A stretch of 38,275 nt of DNA from Bacillota bacterium (GTDB lineage: Bacteria; Bacillota; Clostridia; Peptostreptococcales; Anaerovoracaceae). The notes below the pieces were generated by a model that was not told the DNA's origin, made no database searches, and saw nothing but the letters and a program-made list of their open reading frames with translations. The translations under genes were made by a program, and so were the position numbers. Numbering within the stretch: position 1 is the first letter of the stretch; each line of letters begins with the position of its first letter. Where the stretch lies: the NCBI GenBank assembly GCA_017397825.1, contig JAFQHT010000003.1, forward strand, positions 1 to 38,275, read 5' to 3'. Positions 32,844-38,275 of this stretch are shown piece after piece.

Positions 32844-33692
32844 ATGAAAAAAATTGGTGTATTAGGCACAGGTACTATGGGTGCCGGCATTATCCAGGTT
32901 TTAGCTCAGAATGGCTATGAAGTAGTAATGAGAGCAAGAAGAGAATCCTCAATCGAAAAGGGTCTTGCTACAGTTAAGAAGAACTTAGACAAGATGGTTG
33001 CTAAGGAAAAAATGACTGCAGAAGAAGCTGAAGTTGTTTTCGGCAGAATTCAGGGTTCAACTGACATCAACATCATCGCTGACGCTGACCTTGTAATCGA
33101 AGCAGCAACAGAAGATATGGAATCCAAGAAGGCTTTATTTGCTGAATTAGACAAGCTTTGCAAGCCTGAAACAATCATCGCAACAAATACATCATCATTA
33201 TCCATCACTGAAATCGCAGCTGCAACAGGCAGACCTGACAAGGTTATCGGAATGCACTTCTTCAACCCTGTTCCTGCTATGAAGTTAGTAGAAATCATCA
33301 AGGGTCTTGCAACTTCCGAAGAAACTAAGCAGACTATCCTTGATTTAACTGCAGCTCTCGGCAAGACTCCAGTAGAAGTTGCTGAAGCTCCTGGTTTCGT
33401 AGTAAACAGAATCCTCATTCCAATGATCAACGAAGGCGTTGGCATCCTTGCAGACGGCGTTGCTGATGCAAAGGGCATCGACACAGCTATGAAGCTCGGT
33501 GCTAACCACCCAATGGGACCTTTAGAATTAGGTGACTTAATCGGTCTTGACGTTGTACTTACTATCATGGACGTTCTTTACACAGAATACGGCGATCCTA
33601 AGTACAGAGCACACACTCTCCTCAGAAAGATGGTAAGAGCTGGTAAGCTTGGCCGTAAGAGCGGCGTAGGCTTCTACGACTACACAAAATAA
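32844..33692 (+). CDS. hbd: 3-hydroxybutyryl-CoA dehydrogenase
   Basis: Hbd reduces acetoacetyl-CoA to 3-hydroxybutyryl-CoA with NAD(P)H in butyrate-type fermentation, or runs in reverse. The 282-residue protein has the dinucleotide loop [12 protein letters not shown] (5-16), the [15 protein letters not shown] region, NTSSLSITE, the catalytic His in [16 protein letters not shown], and C-terminal [21 protein letters not shown] precedes ATG 32844. It is monocistronic, with its own promoter and terminator and without thl, crt or bcd next to it. Codon use is strongly optimised (AAG, GAA, GCT/GCA), suggesting an abundant enzyme. Confidence 0.96.
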   Translation: MKKIGVLGTGTMGAGIIQVLAQNGYEVVMRARRESSIEKGLATVKKNLDKMVAKEKMTAEEAEVVFGRIQGSTDINIIADADLVIEAATEDMESKKALFAELDKLCKPETIIATNTSSLSITEIAAATGRPDKVIGMHFFNPVPAMKLVEIIKGLATSEETKQTILDLTAALGKTPVEVAEAPGFVVNRILIPMINEGVGILADGVADAKGIDTAMKLGANHPMGPLELGDLIGLDVVLTIMDVLYTEYGDPKYRAHTLLRKMVRAGKLGRKSGVGFYDYTK

Positions 33693-33704
33693 TAAATGAA
33701 ACTT

Positions 33705-33733
33705 AAAAAACCTGCCTGCGGGCAGGTTTTTTT
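33705..33733 (+). terminator. Intrinsic terminator after hbd
   Basis: AAAACCTGCC (33707-33716) pairs with GGCAGGTTTT (33721-33730) around TGCG; T run to 33733. Confidence 0.9.
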
Positions 33734-33812
33734 GTGTAAGGAAAACCGACTTGCCGTTACTGATGGTCTTGCGAAGGGCTCCCGCAGAACATTTCCATCC
33801 ATAAAAAATGGC

Positions 33813-33841
33813 TTGTTTTTTTACGGATATGAGTATACAAT
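33813..33841 (+). promoter_or_regulatory. rho: Promoter of rho
   Basis: TTGTTT (33813-33818), a 17-bp spacer and TACAAT (33836-33841). The leader to the rho start codon is about 70 bases and AT-rich. Confidence 0.65.
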
Positions 33842-33919
33842 AACTATGTATGACATTCGAACTCTATTCTGAAACAGGTTATATTCTTAAAAAAATTCAA
33901 TTCTGAAAAGGTGTATTCT

Positions 33920-35119
33920 ATGAGTGAAATAATTGAAATGATTGAAACAGAAGAAAAAGGTGGCGAAGAACGACGCCAGCAAGGTCCTTCCCAGGAACGT
34001 CCTGAAGTGGAAGGCATTCTTGAAATTCAGGAAGATAATGATTTCGGCTTCCTGAGATTCCAGAACTTTCTGACAAGTGATAAAGATATTTATGTGTCTC
34101 CGACACAGATAAGAAGATTCCGCCTGAAAACAGGGGATAAAATCCGCTGCATCACCCGCCTGCCTAAAGAAGGTGAGCGTTTCGGTGCGCTGCTTTACGT
34201 GCTGACTGTAAACGGGGATGAACCGGGCAAGGCCATCAGAAGACCTGATTTTGACGATCTGACTCCGGTTTTTCCTTATGAAAGACTGAGACTGGAAGAT
34301 GGTACCAGAGACCTTTCCATGAGACTTATTGACATTGTTGCGCCTATCGGCAAAGGCCAGAGAGGCCTGATTGTGGCACCGCCTAAGGCCGGTAAGACAG
34401 TCCTTCTTAAAAAAGTAGCCAACGCCATCGAGCGTAACTATCCTGATGTGGAGCTCATCGTGCTTCTGGTGGACGAAAGACCTGAAGAAGTTACAGACAT
34501 GAAGCGTTCACTCATCGGAGGTGAGGTTATTTACTCCACATTTGACGAACTGCCGGCTCACCATGTGCAGGTGGCCGAAATGGTTCTTGCCCGTGCACAG
34601 AGACTGGTTGAACACGGCAAAGATGTGGTAATATTATTAGACAGTATCACAAGGCTTGCAAGAGCCTATAATATGGTTGTTCCGAATTCAGGAAGAACCC
34701 TTTCCGGCGGCCTTGACCCTGCGGCTCTCCACAGACCTAAGAAGTTCTTCGGGGCGGCCCGCAAGATGGAAGAAAGCGGCTCAATCACTATTCTGGCAAC
34801 AGCCCTGGTGGAAACAGGCAGCAGAATGGACGAAGTGATTTTTGAAGAGTTCAAAGGTACGGGCAACATGGAACTGCACCTTGACCGCAAGCTTTCTGAA
34901 AAGAGAATTTTCCCTGCGATGAGCCTTAACAAGTCCGGCACACGCCGTGAAGATCTGCTCATGGATCAGGAAGAAATGGAAGCAGTATGGGCAATGCGCC
35001 GCGCCATGGCAAACCGCCCTGCAGCTGATGTAACGGAAGAAATCGTTGAAAACCTGGCACACACCAGGACCAACAAGGACTTTATACAGGTAATTAAAAA
35101 AGTATTGATAGAAGATTAG
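33920..35119 (+). CDS. rho: Transcription termination factor Rho
   Basis: Rho is a hexameric RNA helicase/ATPase that ends transcription. The 399-residue protein has a short acidic N-terminus, an RNA-binding cold-shock-like domain (about 30-105: [29 protein letters not shown]), the Walker A loop APPKAGKT, Walker [17 protein letters not shown] and the Q/R-loop region GALDP-like [19 protein letters not shown] 33920 is preceded by AAAAGGTG; an in-frame GTG inside that site (33911) was rejected. It lacks the long N-terminal insertion of many high-GC and some clostridial Rho proteins. The DUF1385 gene starts 10 bases after it, so they share a transcript. Confidence 0.97.
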   Translation: MSEIIEMIETEEKGGEERRQQGPSQERPEVEGILEIQEDNDFGFLRFQNFLTSDKDIYVSPTQIRRFRLKTGDKIRCITRLPKEGERFGALLYVLTVNGDEPGKAIRRPDFDDLTPVFPYERLRLEDGTRDLSMRLIDIVAPIGKGQRGLIVAPPKAGKTVLLKKVANAIERNYPDVELIVLLVDERPEEVTDMKRSLIGGEVIYSTFDELPAHHVQVAEMVLARAQRLVEHGKDVVILLDSITRLARAYNMVVPNSGRTLSGGLDPAALHRPKKFFGAARKMEESGSITILATALVETGSRMDEVIFEEFKGTGNMELHLDRKLSEKRIFPAMSLNKSGTRREDLLMDQEEMEAVWAMRRAMANRPAADVTEEIVENLAHTRTNKDFIQVIKKVLIED

Positions 35120-35129
35120 AGGATTAATT

Positions 35130-36179
35130 ATGGATTTGAAAAAAATATTTTTAAAAGATGCATGTCCTACGTCCATCGGCGGACAGGCTATAATGGAAGG
35201 TATCATGATGCGCGGTCCCAAGAGAACTGCCATCGCAATCAGACTTCCTAACGGCAAAATACATATGAAGACACAGCCTACTCCAAAGGGCAGCAAGTGG
35301 GGCAAAGTGCCTCTTATCAGAGGCGTTGTGAATTTTGTGGCGTCACTGGTGCAGGGTACTAAAACCCTAATGTACTCAGCAGATATTCTTGAGGCCAACT
35401 ACCCTGAAGACTACCAGAAAGACAAGTTTGATGTCTGGGTGGAAGAAAAGCTTGGCAAGGAAAAAGCATGGAATATTCTCATGGTTCTGTCAGTAGTGCT
35501 GGCAATCATCATGAGCGTGGTTATCTTCATGCTGCTGCCGACAGTGGTTGTGGGCCTTCTCGGCAAAGTGACCGAAAACATTCTCCTGCTTAACCTGGCA
35601 GAGGGTCTTGCCCGTATGCTGATTTTCATCCTTTATATTGTACTCATCGCAAAGATGGAGGATATCAAGCGCGTGTTCCAGTTCCACGGAGCGGAGCACA
35701 AGACAATCCACTGCTTTGAAAACGGCCTTGAGCTCACACCGGAAAACGCACAGAGTTTCTACACACTTCACCCTCGCTGCGGAACCAGCTTCATGGTTTT
35801 CGTAATGATTATTGCGGTGCTGGTACATGCTTTCATGGGCTGGCCTAATGTGTGGCTGAGAATTGCCAGCAGAATCCTGGTGCTGCCTATTATTGCAGGA
35901 CTTTCATATGAGCTGCTCAAGTGGGCCGGAAGAAGCGATAATATAGTAGTAAAAGCACTGAGCCTGCCTGGACTTTATGTGCAGAAGCTGACTACAAATG
36001 AGCCGGATTTTGACCAGCTGGAAGTTGCCATTGCAGCTACAAAGGCTGTGCTCAACGACGGTGATGATGTTCCATATTTCGAAGGAATCTGCGATCTGGA
36101 AGGAAGAGCTGTGGAAGGGGAAGTTGAGTATTACGACCCTGCAGTTTCCGACGGACCGGTTAAAAAAGAGGAAGAGTAA
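35130..36179 (+). CDS. DUF1385 membrane protein
   Basis: A 349-residue member of the DUF1385 (YqhQ-like) family, whose members commonly neighbour prmC and prfA in Firmicutes. It shows the family opening SIGGQAIMEGIMMRGPKRTA and the central FQFHGAEHKTIHCFENG with HPRCGTSFMVFVMII, whose conserved His, Glu and Cys residues look like a metal or active site. Hydrophobic segments occur at about 112-138, 150-172, 222-240 and 246-266. GAGGA lies 9 bases before ATG 35130. The stop overlaps the prmC start by one base. The biochemical role is unknown to me. Confidence 0.9.
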   Translation: MDLKKIFLKDACPTSIGGQAIMEGIMMRGPKRTAIAIRLPNGKIHMKTQPTPKGSKWGKVPLIRGVVNFVASLVQGTKTLMYSADILEANYPEDYQKDKFDVWVEEKLGKEKAWNILMVLSVVLAIIMSVVIFMLLPTVVVGLLGKVTENILLLNLAEGLARMLIFILYIVLIAKMEDIKRVFQFHGAEHKTIHCFENGLELTPENAQSFYTLHPRCGTSFMVFVMIIAVLVHAFMGWPNVWLRIASRILVLPIIAGLSYELLKWAGRSDNIVVKALSLPGLYVQKLTTNEPDFDQLEVAIAATKAVLNDGDDVPYFEGICDLEGRAVEGEVEYYDPAVSDGPVKKEEE

Positions 36180-37084
36180 TGAGTTTACCGCTTAAAGAAC
36201 TTATAAATATCGGCGCCCAGCAGCTTCGTGATGCGGGAGTTGCCGATGCAGATATTGATGCAAAAGAGCTGCTCTGCTATATGCAGGGGCTGGACCGTGT
36301 GGGTCTCATGCTCCACTGGCAGGATGTGATGCAGGATAATCAGTGTGAGGCATATTTCGACCTGATTGCACGCCGTGCATCCCGTGTGCCTTTGCAGCAC
36401 ATTACAGGACGGCAGGAGTTTATGGGACTGCCATTCGATGTGAATGACAAGGTGCTGATTCCTCGTCAGGACACAGAAACCATGGTGGAGGACGCTCTGG
36501 AGCTGGCTGAAAAAGGAAGCCTCCGCAATCAGCCTTATGCCGACAGTCTGAAGAAAGGCGGCGATGTGCTGGATCTCTGCTGCGGCAGCGGGGCCATTGG
36601 TGTTTCCCTGGCAAAGCTTAACAGCAAGCTTCATGTAACCTGCTCAGACCTGAGCAAAGATGCTCTGGCCGTGGCAAAAGGCAATGCTGCCCTGAACGGA
36701 TGCAGGAGCGTGAAATTTGTTGAAAGTGATATGTTTGCCGCATTTAAAGGCAAACTTGGAAATAAAAAATTTGACCTTATTATCTCCAACCCGCCATATA
36801 TTCCGCCTTCAGTTATTGAAGGACTGGAGCCTGAAGTGCGGGACCATGAGCCTATGATGGCCCTGGATGGCGGCGAGGACGGACTGGACTTTTACAGACA
36901 GATTGCGGCCGCGGCGCCCGGCCACATGAAAAAGGGCGCCGTGCTGATGCTGGAAATCGGTCACGATCAGCGTGCCGCCGTGGAAGGTCTGCTGGGCGGC
37001 AGCGGCCGCTTTGAACGCATTATCGGCTTAACCGATCTGACAGGCAAGGACCGCATTGTGGTGGCACAGCTGGCCGGCAAATAA
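36179..37084 (+). CDS. prmC: Peptide chain release factor N5-glutamine methyltransferase
   Basis: PrmC (HemK) methylates the Gln of the GGQ motif in release factors, among them RF1 encoded at 37640. The 301-residue protein has an N-terminal helical domain (1-75, PLQHITGRQEFMG closing it), the SAM-binding LDLCCGSGAIG (131-141) and the substrate loop NPPY (204-207). The ATG overlaps the preceding stop (TAATG). Downstream, rpmE separates it from prfA. A likely terminator that overlaps the rpmE promoter follows. Confidence 0.95.
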   Translation: MSLPLKELINIGAQQLRDAGVADADIDAKELLCYMQGLDRVGLMLHWQDVMQDNQCEAYFDLIARRASRVPLQHITGRQEFMGLPFDVNDKVLIPRQDTETMVEDALELAEKGSLRNQPYADSLKKGGDVLDLCCGSGAIGVSLAKLNSKLHVTCSDLSKDALAVAKGNAALNGCRSVKFVESDMFAAFKGKLGNKKFDLIISNPPYIPPSVIEGLEPEVRDHEPMMALDGGEDGLDFYRQIAAAAPGHMKKGAVLMLEIGHDQRAAVEGLLGGSGRFERIIGLTDLTGKDRIVVAQLAGK

Positions 37085-37099
37085 CAAAAAAGTTGCAAA

Positions 37100-37141
37100 A
37101 AAACCGGAAAACATTGAAAAATAGCTTGCTTTCCGGGTTTT
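37100..37141 (+). terminator. Possible terminator after prmC, overlapping the rpmE promoter
   Basis: AAAACC-GGAAA (37100-37110) pairs with TTTCC-G-GGTTTT (37130-37141) with one bulged G and a large loop; the T run is short. Its 3' arm covers the end of the rpmE -35 box. Confidence 0.4.
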
Positions 37142-37154
37142 GATGTGATATAGT
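37126..37154 (+). promoter_or_regulatory. rpmE: Promoter of rpmE
   Basis: TTGCTT (37126-37131), a 17-bp spacer and TATAGT (37149-37154). The start would be near 37161. Confidence 0.65.
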
Positions 37155-37161
37155 ATAAAGG

Positions 37162-37216
37162 CTTGAGCACGTCTTGAGCAAAAATCTAGATTTTTGAGTA
37201 TGCCGCAGAGGCGGCA
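37162..37216 (+). promoter_or_regulatory. rpmE: Structured rpmE leader, candidate ribosomal-protein autoregulatory RNA
   Basis: Two direct copies of CTTGAGCA (37162-37169, 37173-37180) are followed by the palindrome AAAAATCTAGATTTTT (37180-37195) and the hairpin TGCCGC-AGAG-GCGGCA (37201-37216), which ends just before the ribosome site AGGAAAGGAAG. L31 leader RNAs are known in several phyla; membership here is untested. Confidence 0.45.
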
Positions 37217-37232
37217 GGAAAGGAAGACGAAC

Positions 37233-37430
37233 ATGAAGGAAGGAATCCATCCTGATTATAAGGAATGTAAAGTAACTTGCGCATGTGGTAACAGCTTCGT
37301 TACTAAGTCCATTAAGGAAGAACTGAGACTTGACGTTTGTTCACAGTGTCACCCATTCTTCACTGGTCAGCAGAAGTTCATCAACAGAGGCGGCCGTGTT
37401 GAAAAGTTCAAGAACAAGTACAACATTTAA
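37233..37430 (+). CDS. rpmE: 50S ribosomal protein L31, zinc-binding (C+) type
   Basis: 65 residues, the normal size for L31. Zinc ligands are Cys16 and Cys18 (CAC) with Cys36 and Cys39 (CSQCHPF), and the C-terminal [11 protein letters not shown] is characteristic. The cysteine-containing form is the zinc-replete type. ATG 37233 follows AAAGGAAG; a frame open further upstream runs through leader hairpins and was not used. It has its own promoter and sits between prmC and prfA rather than directly after rho. Confidence 0.97.
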   Translation: MKEGIHPDYKECKVTCACGNSFVTKSIKEELRLDVCSQCHPFFTGQQKFINRGGRVEKFKNKYNI

Positions 37431-37498
37431 TCGTTCTTTCGATTATATGGCGGCGTTGCCGCAAGGTAAGAACGATTGCGAAATGCCTTTGGCATTTC
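37431..37498 (+). other. Structured segment after rpmE
   Basis: Starting right after the rpmE stop codon, TCGTTCTT (37431-37438) pairs with AAGAACGA (37468-37475) and encloses GCGGC/GCCGC (37450-37454 with 37458-37462). A second hairpin GAAATGCC/GGCATTTC (37480-37487 with 37491-37498) follows. It forms the 3' UTR ahead of the terminator. Confidence 0.5.
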
Positions 37499-37517
37499 TG
37501 AATAATCATCAAAAAAG

Positions 37518-37552
37518 AAAGCCGGAATTCAAAATTCCGGCTTTATTTATTG
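37518..37552 (+). terminator. Intrinsic terminator after rpmE
   Basis: AAAGCCGGAATT (37518-37529) pairs with AATTCCGGCTTT (37533-37544) around CAA; the tail is T-rich. Confidence 0.85.
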
Positions 37553-37639
37553 CCTTTGTTGTGCTAAAATAATAAGTTAGATAAGAATGTTCAAAAATAG
37601 ATTTACATATTCAAATTTAAAGGTTTTAAGGAGATTGAA

Positions 37640-38275
37640 ATGTTTGACAAACTGGATTTCATAGTTGAAAAATACGAAGAACTTTCCATGAAGGTTTCCG
37701 ACCCTGATGTTATTGCCAATCAGACAGTATGGCAGAAGCACATCAAGGAAATGGGTGAAATGGAGCCCATCGTAAAAAAATACACTGAATACAAGAATGC
37801 CAAGAACAGCATGGCCGAAGCTAAGGAAATGCTGGAAATGGGCGACGAAGAATTAAGAGAACTGGCAAAGATGGAGATTTCCGATCTTGAAGATCAGATT
37901 CCTGCAATGGAAGATGAGCTTAAGATTCTTCTCCTTCCAAAGGACCCTAACGATGAAAAGAACGTAATTCTGGAAGTAAGAGCCGGTACAGGCGGCGAAG
38001 AAGCTGCTTTGTTCGGTCAGGACCTTCTCAGAATGTACCTCAGATATACAGAACGTCGCGGCTGGAAGGCTGAAATCATGGACGTAAACGATACAGGTAT
38101 CGGCGGCATCAAGGAAGCCAGCGTGCTTATCAAAGGTAAGGGCGCATACTCCAGACTGAAGTACGAAAGCGGTACTCACAGAGTTCAGCGTGTACCTGCA
38201 ACAGAAAGCTCCGGCAGAATTCACACTTCCGCAGCTACTATCGCAGTGCTTCCTGAAGTTGACGACGTAGAAGTA
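37640..38275 (+). CDS. prfA: Peptide chain release factor 1 (5' part, cut by the window end)
   Basis: RF1 releases the finished peptide at UAA and UAG. 212 codons are visible, open to the last base of the window. The N-terminal helical domain ([20 protein letters not shown]) is followed by [21 protein letters not shown] and [15 protein letters not shown] then [15 protein letters not shown], all diagnostic of class I release factors. The GGQ loop lies beyond the window. RF1 rather than RF2 is indicated by the uninterrupted frame, the N-terminus and the prmC/rpmE neighbourhood. AAGGAG is 6 bases before ATG 37640. Confidence 0.95.
   Translation, partial: MFDKLDFIVEKYEELSMKVSDPDVIANQTVWQKHIKEMGEMEPIVKKYTEYKNAKNSMAEAKEMLEMGDEELRELAKMEISDLEDQIPAMEDELKILLLPKDPNDEKNVILEVRAGTGGEEAALFGQDLLRMYLRYTERRGWKAEIMDVNDTGIGGIKEASVLIKGKGAYSRLKYESGTHRVQRVPATESSGRIHTSAATIAVLPEVDDVEV

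Noticed and set aside
37330..37572. Frame overlapping the end of rpmE and the following hairpins
   Set aside because: It begins inside rpmE in another frame and reads through two hairpins and the terminator; no ribosome site.
1..38275. tRNA, rRNA, insertion sequences, prophage or integrase genes
   Set aside because: I looked for tRNA-type GTTCGA loops in the intergenic regions and for transposase or integrase proteins and found none.

Overview
The window looks like a chromosomal segment of an anaerobic, probably spore-forming Clostridia-class Firmicute. Evidence: strong AGGAGG ribosome binding sites throughout, pyruvate:ferredoxin oxidoreductase, an electron-bifurcating NfnAB pair, a 3-hydroxybutyryl-CoA dehydrogenase, and two sporulation genes (a SipL-like SPOCS/LysM protein and spoIIR). 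The genus cannot be fixed from this; a Peptostreptococcales/Anaerovoracaceae-type gut anaerobe is my guess. I saw no tRNA, rRNA, CRISPR array, insertion sequence or prophage gene.

Layout. 1-2766: the 3' part of a CofE-like glutamate ligase, an acetamidase/formamidase, and a membrane-anchored XRE regulator. 2838-10111 (minus strand): a redox operon, RnfB-like polyferredoxin > nifJ (PFOR) > nfnA > nfnB, with a strong promoter and a near-perfect Rex box. 10238-13972: alr, an NSS-family sodium symporter, fabG and a small NrdD-tail-like protein. 14100-18527: a CvpA-like protein, an unknown protein, then tadA > secreted/membrane Big_5 protein > ispE > GntR regulator. 18662-21090: sipL-like gene and spoIIR, convergent with htrA (21111-22463). 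22585-28267: a phosphohexomutase, hslO, ddl, DUF1934 and DUF1846 train, then a ClC antiporter. 29795-32537: an accessory-looking patch with two divergent XRE regulators, an ECF-type sigma factor overlapping a putative membrane anti-sigma factor, and a convergent small secreted protein; its right half is markedly AT-rich. 32844-33692: monocistronic hbd. 33920-38275: rho, DUF1385, prmC, rpmE and the 5' part of prfA, a translation/termination neighbourhood common in Firmicutes.

How the genes fit together. PFOR oxidises pyruvate and reduces ferredoxin. NfnAB couples reduced ferredoxin plus NADH to NADP+ reduction. The double RnfB-type polyferredoxin, encoded first in the same operon and without the other rnf genes, is a candidate electron carrier between them. 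hbd uses reduced nicotinamide in C4 fermentation. Both the PFOR/Nfn operon and hbd carry Rex-box-like palindromes just downstream of their predicted transcription starts, suggesting joint control by NADH/NAD+ ratio.

The most interesting unexplained items are the duplicated polyferredoxin, the paired Rex-like sites, a structured intergenic element at 32580-32708 with three mutually complementary heptamers, the sigma/anti-sigma/secreted-protein patch, a probable leaderless tadA transcript, and the structured leader of rpmE.
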